Source: Marseilla massiliensis
GTDB lineage: Bacteria > Bacteroidota > Bacteroidia > Bacteroidales > Bacteroidaceae
DNA: 64,000 bases
Assembly: GCF_016899855.1 (NCBI RefSeq)
Contig: NZ_JACJJG010000005.1
Span: forward strand, 1 to 64,000
Direction of reading: 5' to 3'
Below the pieces are notes generated by a model that worked only from the letters and a program-made list of their open reading frames with translations, ran no database searches and was not told where the DNA came from. The stretch's first letter is position 1. The number at the start of each line of letters is the position of its first letter. The position numbers and the translations under genes are program-made. Positions 53,658 through 62,194 of this stretch are shown here, one piece after another.

Positions 53658-54914
53658 TCAGTTTCTCTTTGACGTTACGTCGTTCTCGTATTTCTCCACC
53701 TCGGCGATGAAGTCCTGGCCTACGGGAACGTTGTTGCGCAGGCAGAATTCGTCGTAAACCGCGTTCCAAGGCAGGGCTTTCTCTTCCTCGAGCAGTGCCA
53801 GACGCTCGAATCCCTTGCCCTCGTCCTCGTATTTCCTGAGCGTAGCCAATGGCTCCAACAGGGCGCGGAGCATGCACTTCTGGGCTGCGCGGCTACCGAT
53901 GACGTACGCTCCGATACGGTTGATTGAAGCGTCGAAGTAGTCGAGACCGTAGTGAACACGGTCAAGCGCACCTGCCCTTACAATCTCGTTGAAGAGGTCC
54001 ATGGTCGGGTCGTCCATGATGGTTACGTGGTCGGAATCCCAGCGGATAGGACGGCTTACGTGGAGCATAAGCTCCGGAACGTACAGCAACATGGCCGAAA
54101 CTTTGTCCGCAACGCTCTCCGTCGGGTGGAAGTGGCCGGTGTCGAGGGTTATCATCTTGCCTGTCTGGGCTGCGTAAGCGGTATAGAAGTCGTTTGAACC
54201 TACGGTGTAGCTTTCCAGTCCTATGCCGAATACTTTGCTCTCGATGCAGTCCTTCATGTTGTCGTACTTCGTGGCGAAGATATCGTCAAGCGAGGCTTTA
54301 AGCAGTTCACGGTACTTCAGCTTGTTTACTGTCATGTCCTTGCTTCCGTCGTGTACCCATACGTTCATTATGCATGGATCGCCCTGCGCCTTACCCATTT
54401 CTTCTGCGATGGCGCGGCAGCGCTTTGTGTGTTCAATCCAGAAGTTGCGTATTCCGTCGTCCGGGTTAGCCAGGGTAAGGTTCCCGCTCTTCGGGTGTGA
54501 GAACGATGTTGAGTTGAAGTCGAGCTTCATGTTGTTTTCCTTAGCCCACTCAATCCAGCTCAGGAAGTATTCGGGAGTTACCTCGTCGCGGTCAACGGAC
54601 TTGCCCTTGAAGTCTCCGTATATTTCGTGCAGGTTCAGTCTGTGTGTGCCCGGTATGAGGCTTTTTGCCTTCTCTATGTCCATGCGCACCTCGTCGATGT
54701 TGCGTGCACGGCCGGGATAGTTGCCTGTTGTGGCTATACCGCCGCTAAGCGAGCCCGTAAGGTTCTCGAATCCGATTACGTCATCGGTCTGCCAGCAGTG
54801 CAGGCTGAGGTGGAAATCTTGCATTTGCGCGATTACTTTCTCCGTGTCGACGCCTATTTCGGCGTAACGCTCTTTGGCTATTTCATAAGCCTTGGTTATA
54901 AGTTCTTCCTTCAT
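53658..54914 (-). CDS. rhaA: L-rhamnose isomerase
   Basis: A 418-residue metal-dependent TIM-barrel isomerase that converts L-rhamnose to L-rhamnulose. Typical stretches are FHLSLHCWQTDDVIGFE, MKLDFNSTSFSHPKSGNLTLANPD, CIMNVWVHDGSKDMTVNK, MITLDTGHFHPTESVADKVSA and HVSRPIRWDSDHVTIMDD, which contain the metal ligands. Size matches the Bacteroides RhaI and E. coli RhaA enzymes. It lies between rhaB (112 bp gap) and rhaT. Confidence 0.95.
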   Translation of the reverse strand: MKEELITKAYEIAKERYAEIGVDTEKVIAQMQDFHLSLHCWQTDDVIGFENLTGSLSGGIATTGNYPGRARNIDEVRMDIEKAKSLIPGTHRLNLHEIYGDFKGKSVDRDEVTPEYFLSWIEWAKENNMKLDFNSTSFSHPKSGNLTLANPDDGIRNFWIEHTKRCRAIAEEMGKAQGDPCIMNVWVHDGSKDMTVNKLKYRELLKASLDDIFATKYDNMKDCIESKVFGIGLESYTVGSNDFYTAYAAQTGKMITLDTGHFHPTESVADKVSAMLLYVPELMLHVSRPIRWDSDHVTIMDDPTMDLFNEIVRAGALDRVHYGLDYFDASINRIGAYVIGSRAAQKCMLRALLEPLATLRKYEDEGKGFERLALLEEEKALPWNAVYDEFCLRNNVPVGQDFIAEVEKYENDVTSKRN

Positions 54915-55026
54915 GTTGTTCGTTTTAAGGTTTATGTTATTTGATTTTATTCTGCCGTAATAAATGGGTTGGTCGGCAGGCTGCGGGTACGCATGCTGTT
55001 CCCTGTCTGTTTTTCCGGTAGTGTGG

Positions 55027-56508
55027 CTACTGCTTTCCTGTCACCTCCAGATATCTGCCGTAGGCTTTGTCCCATAAGTCGTGGTCTTGCGGGTCAAAAC
55101 GCTTTATGCTTACGCTGTCGGCGATAATCCGTCGCATGTCGAATATGTCGCCGGCCTGGCCTGAAGCCTTGGCCTGAAGCATGATGTTGCCCAGTGCCGT
55201 GCATTCTTGCGGCCCCGCGAGGACGGTCAGTCCCGTAGCGTTGGCCGTAAACTGGTTGAGCAAGTCGTTCCTTGAGCCTCCGCCTATTATGTGCAATGTG
55301 TCGATAGTGAACGGTGCCATCTCCTTCAGCCAGCCTGCCACTTGGCGGTAACGCAGGGCAAGGCTCTCGAAGATACAGCGGCAAATCTCGGCGTATCCCT
55401 CTGGAACGTGCTGCCCTGTGGTGCGGCAGTACGCCTTGATTGCTTCCTGCATGTCTGCCGGATTGGCGAATGTCTCGTCGTCAGGGTTGATTATGCTTTG
55501 GAACGCCGGTGCCTTCATGGCGTCTGCCAGCAGCGTTGCGTAGTCGGCGGGAGCGTCCTCGCCCCATTCCTTGCGGCATCTTTCGAGCAGCCACATGCCG
55601 CAGATGTTCTTCAGGAAGCGTGTCGTTCCCTCTATGCCGCCTTCGTTGGTGAAGTTGCGGTCGTAGCTTACATTATTAATAATAGGCTCTTTTGTCTCTA
55701 TGCCCATCAGGCTCCACGTGCCGCTGCTGAGGTACGCGAAGCGTTCGTCCTTGGCAGGAACCGCCGCCACTGCGCTTGCCGTATCGTGTCCGGCCACGGC
55801 TATTACCGGTACGGGGCCGAGTCCCGTCATCTTCTGTACTTCTTCGGTAAGCGTGCCGATACGGTGTCCCGGGGTAACCATCTGGCCGAACATGTCGCCC
55901 GACAGTTCCAGACTGTCAAGCAGCCTTGGGTCAAGTTCCTTGGTTACGGGGTTGAGCAGCTGGCTGGTTGACGCTATTGTATATTCGCAAACGGCTTTTC
56001 CCGTGAGCATCCAGCTCAGCGCATCGGGCACGAAGAGTATCTTGTTGGCATTGTTGAGGGCTGAGTTGCCGGCAAGGCGCATGGCGTAGAGCTGGAACAG
56101 TGAGTTGAAGTTCATGAACTGTATGCCCGTGGCGCGGTAGACGTCTTCCTTGGATACGGCATTGGCGAAGTACTCCTCGGGCACTCCGAAGGTGTATGGG
56201 TCGCGGTAGGATATAGGGTTGCGCAGCAGCGCTCCGTCGTTACCGACGCACACAAAGTCTACTCCCCATGTGTCGATGCCTATGCTTTCTATCTCAAGTC
56301 CGCGCTTTGCCGCAAGCTTGAGGCCCTTGATTATCTCGAAGTAGAGGGCGTAGATGTCCCAATAGAAGTGTCCGCCCGTCTCGATAAGGTTGTTGGGGAA
56401 GCGGGTGAGCTCCTCAAGTTCCACTTTGCCGTCGCCAATCGTCCCGACAATGGTTCTGCCGCTTGTCGCCCCGAGGTCGACAGCGAAGTAGCAGTGAGAA
56501 TTGTTCAT
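55027..56508 (-). CDS. rhaB: Rhamnulokinase
   Basis: A 493-residue FGGY-family sugar kinase that phosphorylates L-rhamnulose. It shows the phosphate-1 motif FAVDLGATSGRTIVG, SIGIDTWGVDFVCV, AVAGHDTASAVAAVPA, SSGTWSLMGIETKEPI and the adenosine motif HIIGGGSRNDLLNQFTANATG. The frame is open to 56556, but the family usually starts a few residues before FAVDLGATSGR, and the ATG at 56508 has an A/T-rich upstream sequence; the longer start remains possible. First gene of the leftward rhamnose run. Confidence 0.92.
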   Translation of the reverse strand: MNNSHCYFAVDLGATSGRTIVGTIGDGKVELEELTRFPNNLIETGGHFYWDIYALYFEIIKGLKLAAKRGLEIESIGIDTWGVDFVCVGNDGALLRNPISYRDPYTFGVPEEYFANAVSKEDVYRATGIQFMNFNSLFQLYAMRLAGNSALNNANKILFVPDALSWMLTGKAVCEYTIASTSQLLNPVTKELDPRLLDSLELSGDMFGQMVTPGHRIGTLTEEVQKMTGLGPVPVIAVAGHDTASAVAAVPAKDERFAYLSSGTWSLMGIETKEPIINNVSYDRNFTNEGGIEGTTRFLKNICGMWLLERCRKEWGEDAPADYATLLADAMKAPAFQSIINPDDETFANPADMQEAIKAYCRTTGQHVPEGYAEICRCIFESLALRYRQVAGWLKEMAPFTIDTLHIIGGGSRNDLLNQFTANATGLTVLAGPQECTALGNIMLQAKASGQAGDIFDMRRIIADSVSIKRFDPQDHDLWDKAYGRYLEVTGKQ

Positions 56509-56671
56509 TCTTATGTTTTTATGTATTAAATTTTCTTTTTGCGGCCGGTTTGCCATGTTGTATATGGCTTAGCTGAGCGTGCTTTTCCGCCGCTGCTTAT
56601 GTAGTCTGATAGGATATGTGTGAGCGCCGGCGAATGTCTGTCAATAGTTTGCCTGCACTACTTGTCATTGG

Positions 56672-56679
56672 CAAAGGTA
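56672..56679 (-). promoter_or_regulatory. -7 element of the rhamnose operon
   Basis: The minus strand reads TACCTTTG, giving a leader of about 155 nt before rhaB. No -33 TTTG is visible, as expected for an activator-dependent promoter. The 760 bp gap 56509-57268 also contains repeat array 8, a plus-strand TATCTTTG (57004-57011) with only a 23-codon ORF after it, and the nhaD promoter. Confidence 0.45.
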
Positions 56680-56884
56680 AGTATTATTTTATAAAATATC
56701 GTATTGTAATTTGATATTTTGACAATAAGTTTTGAGAATTTTACAAATGACGGCTTTGCGGCCTGTTTGTGGGCATGCTCAGCCTTGGTTTTGCCTGCGG
56801 CGGTTAAGGCGTTGCGCATCAGTGTTTTACATGTCTTGCGGAGAGTCTTGCCGTGTGTGCCGTAGGGCCTTGTTGCCGAGGTGT

Positions 56885-56972
56885 TTGTAAAAGACGGCTT
56901 TTTGTAAGCCGAAAGGCCGCCTTTCAGCCTGTAAAAGGCCGTCTTTTGCGATGCGTTTGACGGCCTTTTGCG
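56885..56972. repeat. 22-23 bp palindromic-unit array, copy 8
   Basis: Four units: AAAAGACGGCTTTTT, GAAAGGCCGCCTTTC, AAAAGGCCGTCTTTT, TTTGACGGCCTTTT. Units 3 and 4 are complementary. It lies between the divergent rhaB and nhaD promoters. Confidence 0.8.
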
Positions 56973-57221
56973 TGTCGTCCGGAATTGGGCAGGACGATAA
57001 GTGTATCTTTGTTATTTGCCATTCCGCTGCATTGCCGTAGGTTAAAGCCGTCATGCCAAATGGCCGGCAGGCTCTTTCCGCGAGGTGGCACGGCGGAAGG
57101 GTAGTGGTGTACAGGCCTCTCTAATGGCGCTGGTGGCGTATAGGCACTATAAAAACGGTGGTAAAAGAAAGTAAAATACGTGAATGTTTATTAATAAAAC
57201 GAAGTTTTCAGAAATTATCAT

Positions 57222-57229
57222 TAATTTTG
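57222..57229 (+). promoter_or_regulatory. -7 element of the nhaD promoter
   Basis: TAATTTTG, 39 bp before the ATG at 57269. It excludes the longer frame starting at 57158. Confidence 0.55.
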
Positions 57230-57268
57230 CAATCTGGAAATAGCAATCTTAACTTAAAAACAAACTTA

Positions 57269-58615
57269 ATGTCAACACTTACACTTACAATTGTCGTAGT
57301 ATTCGTATTCGGATACTTATGCATCGCCCTTGAGACCCTGACCAAGGTCAACAAGGCTGCGGTAGCCCTGCTAATGCTGGTGGCCTGCTGGACTCTCTAC
57401 ATGTTCGACCCGGGCAACTTCCCGGCGGAAATCACTGCCGACGGCATTGCCGCCTATGCTGGTTCGGTGATTGAGGGACATCTCGGAAGCACCGCCACCA
57501 CGCTGTTCTTCCTTATGGGAGCCATGACTATCGTCGAGACGGTAGACCAGAACGGTGGCTTCAACTTCGTGCGCGACATGCTCAAGACCAGGAGCAAGAA
57601 GGCTCTGCTGTGGCGTATCACCATCATGACCTTCTTCCTTTCGGCCATACTTGACAACATGACTACCGCCATCGTCATGGTAATGATTCTACGCAAGCTC
57701 ATCGACGACCGCAAGGACAGGCTTATCTATGCCTCGCTTATCATCATTGCGGCCAACTCAGGCGGAGCGTTCTCGCCGATAGGCGACGTCACTACGATTA
57801 TGCTCTGGAACAAGAGCCTCATCACCGCCGCCGGCGTTATCAAGGAACTGTTCATACCTTCGCTCGTATCAGTAGTATTGCCTGCCTATATCCTGTCGCT
57901 CTCGCTTAAGGGCAACGTCAACGCCGGAGCCGACCTCGGCACCGTTGTCGTGGATAACGACTTCACCGACGGCCAGCGCAAGGCTGTATTCTGGATAGGA
58001 GTAGGCGGCCTGATTTTCGTCCCCATATTCAAGTCTATAACCCATCTGCCCCCGTTCGTCGGCATACTGCTCGTGCTTGGCGTGCTTTGGCTGTTTACCG
58101 AGATATTCTACCGTAAGGCTCCCGAGCACAACGAGGAGGGCGGAACGCAGAAGAGGATAACAAATATCATCTCCCGCATCGACATGGGCACCATCCTGTT
58201 CTTCCTCGGAATACTCATGGCAGTGTCGTGTCTCCAGGAGATAGGCGTGCTGTCGGCGCTCGGCACTGGCCTTAATGACGTGTTTGACGGCAACCATTAT
58301 CTTATCACCGGTATTATCGGCGTACTCTCGAGCATTGTTGACAATGTACCCCTTGTAGCGGGATGTATGGGAATGTATCCCCTCGCTGAAGTCGGCGACA
58401 TGGCCCAGGACGGCATATTCTGGCAGCTGTTGGCTTACTGTGCCGGCGTGGGTGGCTCAATGCTCATCATCGGCTCGGCAGCTGGCGTAGTAGTCATGGG
58501 CCTTGAGAAAATCACGTTCATCTGGTACATGAAGCGTATCTCATGGATAGCGTTTATCGGATACGTGGCCGGAATCCTGGCTTACTGGGTTGAAAAAACA
58601 GTCATCGGACTGTAG
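57269..58615 (+). CDS. nhaD: NhaD-type Na+/H+ antiporter
   Basis: A 448-residue inner-membrane protein of the IT superfamily with about 12 hydrophobic segments. NhaD hallmarks are LTKVNKAAVALLMLVACW, FLMGAMTIVETVDQNGGFNFVRDML, FFLSAILDNMTTAIVMVMILRKL, NSGGAFSPIGDVTTIMLWNK and SSIVDNVPLVAGCMGMYPL. It exports Na+ (or Li+) in exchange for protons. It sits between the rhamnose operon and its AraC gene; a functional link with rhamnose uptake is not evident. The 3' end meets a palindromic terminator shared with the convergent AraC gene. Confidence 0.9.
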   Translation: MSTLTLTIVVVFVFGYLCIALETLTKVNKAAVALLMLVACWTLYMFDPGNFPAEITADGIAAYAGSVIEGHLGSTATTLFFLMGAMTIVETVDQNGGFNFVRDMLKTRSKKALLWRITIMTFFLSAILDNMTTAIVMVMILRKLIDDRKDRLIYASLIIIAANSGGAFSPIGDVTTIMLWNKSLITAAGVIKELFIPSLVSVVLPAYILSLSLKGNVNAGADLGTVVVDNDFTDGQRKAVFWIGVGGLIFVPIFKSITHLPPFVGILLVLGVLWLFTEIFYRKAPEHNEEGGTQKRITNIISRIDMGTILFFLGILMAVSCLQEIGVLSALGTGLNDVFDGNHYLITGIIGVLSSIVDNVPLVAGCMGMYPLAEVGDMAQDGIFWQLLAYCAGVGGSMLIIGSAAGVVVMGLEKITFIWYMKRISWIAFIGYVAGILAYWVEKTVIGL

Positions 58616-58618
58616 GAA

Positions 58619-58713
58619 AATTAAGAATTAAGAGTTAAGAATTAAGAAAAACACTTTTGCCGTTATATCAGATGAGGCATATTTTCTTAATTCTTAACTC
58701 TTAATTCTTAATT
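58619..58713. terminator. Long palindrome of AATTAAG words, copy 5 (bidirectional terminator)
   Basis: Perfect 32 bp arms (58619-58650 and 58682-58713) fill the 103 bp gap between the convergent nhaD and AraC stops. The loop includes the GAGGCATATTTT end also found in copies 1 and 2. Confidence 0.7.
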
Positions 58714-58718
58714 ATTTA

Positions 58719-59594
58719 TCATCTCATCCTCGAGCGGTATTCGCTCGGTTTGCAGCCAATCTTTGTCTTGAATTTGCTTGAGAAATAGTCAGGAGAGTCG
58801 AAGTTCAGCCTGTACGCTATTTCCTTAATGCTCATGTCGGTAGTTGATAGCAGCTCCTTGGCGCGCTGGAGTTTCAGGTCTTGCTGGTAGAACGCCGGCG
58901 ACAGGCCCGTGTACTCCTTGAAAAGCTTGCGGAAGTTGGAGTAGCTTGAGCCCAGTTCCGCCGCTATTTCCTGCACCGTAATCTTTGACTCAACCCCCTC
59001 GCGGATACGCAGTCGCGCCCTGTTAATCATGTCGACGTAGCCTCCTTTGCGGCTAAGCTCCATGTTGCGTTCGAGCGAATACATCAAGCCTATCAGGTTG
59101 TTGGTTATTCCCGCGAGTATCTGTTGCATGTGTGCGGGCTCCTCCTTTGCCGTCTCTATGGCCGACTTGTATAGGTGTACAATGTCGTTGCTGAAGCCAA
59201 CGTGGTAGATTGGCTTTTCGAGCGACAGGAAGTTGTACTTCAGTCTGTCGTCCATGTTGCGCCCTTTGTAGCCTATCCAGTAACTCTTCCAGAACGTTCC
59301 GGGCAGTGGGTGGTATGTATGCCATTCTCCGGGGAACAGTAGGAATATGTCTCCGGCCTTTATCGGTACGTCGGTAACATGCCGTGAAGAGAACACTCCC
59401 TCACCTTCCACCAGGTAAAGCATCTGGTATTCATCAAGAATTCGCCCGCGCTCGGGGTCAAAATAATAGCCGTCGCCGTGTCCCTTGGTAGGGTACGGTT
59501 CGTCAGGTCCTACCTCATCGTATCCCACGGTGTTGACAACGAGGCCCCATTGTGCGTCACGGTCATTGGCGACCAAATACTTGCTGTCTTGCAT
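58719..59594 (-). CDS. AraC-family regulator, probable RhaR-like activator
   Basis: A 291-residue regulator with an N-terminal cupin (RILDEYQMLYLVEGEGVFSS, GDIFLLFPGEWHTYHPLPGTFWKSYWIGY) and a C-terminal AraC DNA-binding domain (ITVQEIAAELGSSYSNFRKLFKEYTG, IKEIAYRLNFDSPDYFSSKFKTKIGCKPSEYR). It lies beside the rhamnose genes on the same strand, and Bacteroides rhamnose loci are controlled by such a protein (RhaR), so it is the likely rhamnose-responsive activator. That link is from position only. Confidence 0.82.
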   Translation of the reverse strand: MQDSKYLVANDRDAQWGLVVNTVGYDEVGPDEPYPTKGHGDGYYFDPERGRILDEYQMLYLVEGEGVFSSRHVTDVPIKAGDIFLLFPGEWHTYHPLPGTFWKSYWIGYKGRNMDDRLKYNFLSLEKPIYHVGFSNDIVHLYKSAIETAKEEPAHMQQILAGITNNLIGLMYSLERNMELSRKGGYVDMINRARLRIREGVESKITVQEIAAELGSSYSNFRKLFKEYTGLSPAFYQQDLKLQRAKELLSTTDMSIKEIAYRLNFDSPDYFSSKFKTKIGCKPSEYRSRMR

Positions 59595-59723
59595 ATTATT
59601 TCATGTTATACGGTTATCATAGGTCATTTGTTATCCTGTTATAAGGCTGTCGGGCGTGGCCTTATAGCCTTGTGTTGGCTGTGGGGCTCCTTGCCGCCTT
59701 ACGGTACGATCTTTTCCTGAAGC

Positions 59724-60296
59724 TTACAACTGGTATTGCAGGTGCTTCATGGGGTGTCCTCCCCAAGTGTTTTCACCTACATATTTGAATCCTATACGGC
59801 CGTACAGTTTTTCGGCCTTTGGGTTTCCTTTGTCAACAAGCAGTCCGACGGCTGGTATGTCCATCTTTTTGGCTTTGTCGATGGCGGCATTGAGCAGCGC
59901 GGTTGCCACGCCCTTGCCGCGGCAGCTTTCGAATACGGCAATGCTGTCGATGTAGAGTTCGCCTGGCCCCGTTTCGTCTTCCATGCCAGTCAGTTCGCGG
60001 CCGAAGTTCTCTTTTGCCGCTTTTATGAATTCCGCCCTCAGTTCGTGCAGGCGTGCCCCGTCGTAGGATACGCACATGCCGCATAGCTTCCCGTCCTCGT
60101 CTATGGCAACGATGGTGTTGCGATAGCTGTACTGTGTGTTGTCTGCGAGCACGAGTTCCGTCATTACCCGCTCGAAATCGTCAAGTGTATGCTCAGGACC
60201 GGTAAAGTAACGGCAGCAGTCATAGTTCATCGCGAGCATGATAAGCCGTGCTATTGATAATGCCTGATGTTCCTGGGCAGCTTGAATTTCTATCAT
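59724..60296 (-). CDS. GNAT-family N-acetyltransferase
   Basis: A 190-residue protein with the GNAT core: LYIDSIAVFESCRGKGVATALLNAAIDKAKK contains the acetyl-CoA loop (R-x-x-G-x-G/A), followed by VGLLVDKGNPKAEKLYGRIGFKYVGE. The N-terminal half (SIARLIMLAMNYDCCRYFTGPEHTLDDFERVM) is of the type found in Bacteroidetes GNATs of unknown substrate. Monocistronic with its own promoter. Confidence 0.85.
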   Translation of the reverse strand: MIEIQAAQEHQALSIARLIMLAMNYDCCRYFTGPEHTLDDFERVMTELVLADNTQYSYRNTIVAIDEDGKLCGMCVSYDGARLHELRAEFIKAAKENFGRELTGMEDETGPGELYIDSIAVFESCRGKGVATALLNAAIDKAKKMDIPAVGLLVDKGNPKAEKLYGRIGFKYVGENTWGGHPMKHLQYQL

Positions 60297-60332
60297 TTTG
60301 TAAAAGATTTAAGTTATATAATAATGTCTTTG

Positions 60333-60363
60333 CAAAAATAAGTAAAATAAGGCGAACGACAAA
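60333..60363 (-). promoter_or_regulatory. Promoter of the GNAT gene
   Basis: On the minus strand TTTG (60360-60363), a 19 bp spacer and TATTTTTG (60333-60340), a full consensus about 37 bp before the ATG. Confidence 0.6.
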
Positions 60364-60364
60364 A

Positions 60365-60484
60365 ATAATTATGAATTAAGAGTCAAGAATTAAGGAAAAT
60401 ACGTCGGAAGCTTGCTTCCGGCTGCGTGTTTTCTCGTCCTGCTTGACGCAGGGCGTTGCTTCTTGGCTCTTGATTCGTAATTAT
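60365..60484. repeat. Long palindrome, copy 6 (degenerate)
   Basis: Arms of about 25 bp (around 60365-60389 and 60462-60484) with several mismatches (GAATTAAGAGTCAAGAATT versus the complement of CTTGGCTCTTGATTCG). It lies directly after the CNNM/CorC stop on the minus strand and may terminate it. A small CGGAAGC/GCTTCCG hairpin lies inside. Confidence 0.55.
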
Positions 60485-60491
60485 ATCAGTC

Positions 60492-61781
60492 TTAGTCTCT
60501 ATCCTTTTCGTCTTTCAGCGTTACGAGTACCTTGTCGATACGGGCGCCGTCCATGTCGACGATTTCAAGGTTAAAGCAGTTCCAGTCCGTATGTTCGCCG
60601 GCTTGCGGTATATGCTTCAGCTGCTCGATGATGAGCCCCGCGAGTGTGTTGTAGTCCTGTTCGTTGTCGTAAAGGTCCTCTTTGTCGAAGTAAGCAAGGA
60701 AGTCGTAGAAAGAGCATTGGCCGTCGACGAGCCAGCTTTCCGAGCCTTCACGTTTTACAATCTCGGGTTCGTTGTTCACCTCGTCGATTGTGCCGACGAG
60801 GCCCTCGAGGATGTCACGCAGTGTTATCAGCCCCTGGAAACTGCCGAATTCGTCGCATATGAACGCCTGAGCCAGTCGTTTTTCCTTCATCTGTTCGAGG
60901 GCTTTGTACACGGTCATGTTCTCGTAAATGTAGACCGCCGGGCGCATTATCTGCCTCAGGTTTACCGATTCGTCGCTGAGGCGGAATATCAAGTCCTTGA
61001 GCGACACTACGCCAACGATGTTCTCAAGGCTGTGGTCTATTACGGGGTATGACTCGTACAGGTCGTCGTTAAGAACCTGGCGGATTTCGTCCTTAGTCAT
61101 GCTGACGTCGAGCGTCACCACCTCGGAGCGGTGGGTCATCAGCGAGTCAACTTTCAGGTCGCCGAGCATGAAGACACGTTCTACTATGTCCTGTTCAACT
61201 TCCTGCACCTCGCCGTCCTCCTTGCCTTCCTGCACGATGGACTTGATGTCCTCCTCGGTCACTTTCGTTTCCGCGTCCTTGACGCCGAGCAGGTTGACTA
61301 TTGTCTCGGTGCTTTTTGACAGAATCCATACGAAAGGCGACGCGATGACCGACAGGAAGTTCATCGGGCGCGATATGATTTCAGACGCCTTCTCGGCCAC
61401 GCTCATGCCGATACGCTTCGGCACCAGCTCGCCGAACACTATAGTGAGGTACGTCACGATGATTACTATCAGTCCCTGTGCCAGCGGATAAGCCCAGCGC
61501 TCGGGCATGCCGAGGCTCTCGAACACGTCGGAAAACCGCCCGGAGATGGAGGCTCCGGAATAAATACCCGTCAGGATTCCTATGAGCGTGATTCCAATCT
61601 GTACTGTTGAAAGAAAACGGTCAGGGTCGTTGGCCAGTCGCAAAGCCGTCTTTGCGCCCTTGTTGCCTTTTTTCTCGTCGTTTGATAAAGTAGTTTTTCT
61701 TGCTTGAATTACTGCTATTTCAGACATGGCGAATATGCCATTGAGCATGATTAATAGCAGAATGATGATAATTTCGTCCAT
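60492..61781 (-). CDS. CNNM/CorC-type membrane protein (hemolysin family)
   Basis: A 429-residue protein. It has an N-terminal DUF21/CNNM membrane domain (about 1-190: LLIMLNGIFAMSEIAVIQARKTTLS, FLSTVQIGITLIGILTGIYSGASIS), two CBS motifs (about 205-330: DSLMTHRSEVVTLD, YPVIDHSLENIVGVVSLKDLI, FICDEFGSFQGLITLRDILEGLVG) and a C-terminal CorC_HlyC domain (SWLVDGQCSFYDFLAYFDKED to the end). Members are linked to Mg2+/Co2+ efflux; the hemolysin name is historical. GldE of gliding bacteria has a related build, but nothing here points to it specifically. Confidence 0.88.
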   Translation of the reverse strand: MDEIIIILLLIMLNGIFAMSEIAVIQARKTTLSNDEKKGNKGAKTALRLANDPDRFLSTVQIGITLIGILTGIYSGASISGRFSDVFESLGMPERWAYPLAQGLIVIIVTYLTIVFGELVPKRIGMSVAEKASEIISRPMNFLSVIASPFVWILSKSTETIVNLLGVKDAETKVTEEDIKSIVQEGKEDGEVQEVEQDIVERVFMLGDLKVDSLMTHRSEVVTLDVSMTKDEIRQVLNDDLYESYPVIDHSLENIVGVVSLKDLIFRLSDESVNLRQIMRPAVYIYENMTVYKALEQMKEKRLAQAFICDEFGSFQGLITLRDILEGLVGTIDEVNNEPEIVKREGSESWLVDGQCSFYDFLAYFDKEDLYDNEQDYNTLAGLIIEQLKHIPQAGEHTDWNCFNLEIVDMDGARIDKVLVTLKDEKDRD

Positions 61782-61809
61782 TAATGGTTACAAATATTCG
61801 TTTCCGTTG

Positions 61810-61817
61810 CAAAGATA
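61810..61817 (-). promoter_or_regulatory. -7 element of the CNNM/CorC gene
   Basis: The minus strand reads TATCTTTG about 28 bp before the ATG at 61781. Confidence 0.55.
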
Positions 61818-61988
61818 GTGCAAAATTTCGGTTAAACGAAGCGAAAGGGAAACTTTTTCACTTTTGTTGGTGTGAGAATCTTATTATTGTTGGATGGAAT
61901 ATAAAATAAATGTTAGTGAAGCGGATTTTTGTTCTTGTTCCCGTGTTTCCGTAGTACCTCTTTCAGTTCGTCCAGAGGCTGCCTGCGT

Positions 61989-62081
61989 TGTGGAAAGCCA
62001 CCTGTCGGAATGTAAAAAGCCGTCTTTCATTTTGTGAAAGACGGCAAAACGCAAGCCGAAAGACGGCCTTTTGGATTGTAA
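61989..62081. repeat. 22-23 bp palindromic-unit array, copy 9
   Basis: Four units. GCCGTCTTTC and GAAAGACGGC of units 2 and 3 form a perfect 10 bp hairpin, and unit 4 is AAAGACGGCCTTTT. It lies in the 413 bp gap between the CNNM/CorC promoter and the histidine kinase terminator. Confidence 0.75.
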
Positions 62082-62151
62082 GGAAAGCCAGGCTGCTTCG
62101 TTATATATTAGCGTCAGGCTTATATTATGTCTTTTAAAACGTAACCATAAA

Positions 62152-62180
62152 CAGGGCGAAATGTTACGGTTTTCGCCCTG
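62152..62180 (-). terminator. Terminator downstream of the histidine kinase
   Basis: A 10 bp stem (CAGGGCGAAA at 62152-62161, TTTCGCCCTG at 62171-62180), 15 bp after the kinase stop on the minus strand. The following T content is moderate. Confidence 0.55.
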
Positions 62181-62194
62181 CCGTGTTTTGGCTT

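Noticed and set aside
57158-57268. N-terminal extension of the nhaD frame
   Set aside because: The -7 element at 57222-57229 lies inside it, and the first membrane helix begins right after the ATG at 57269.
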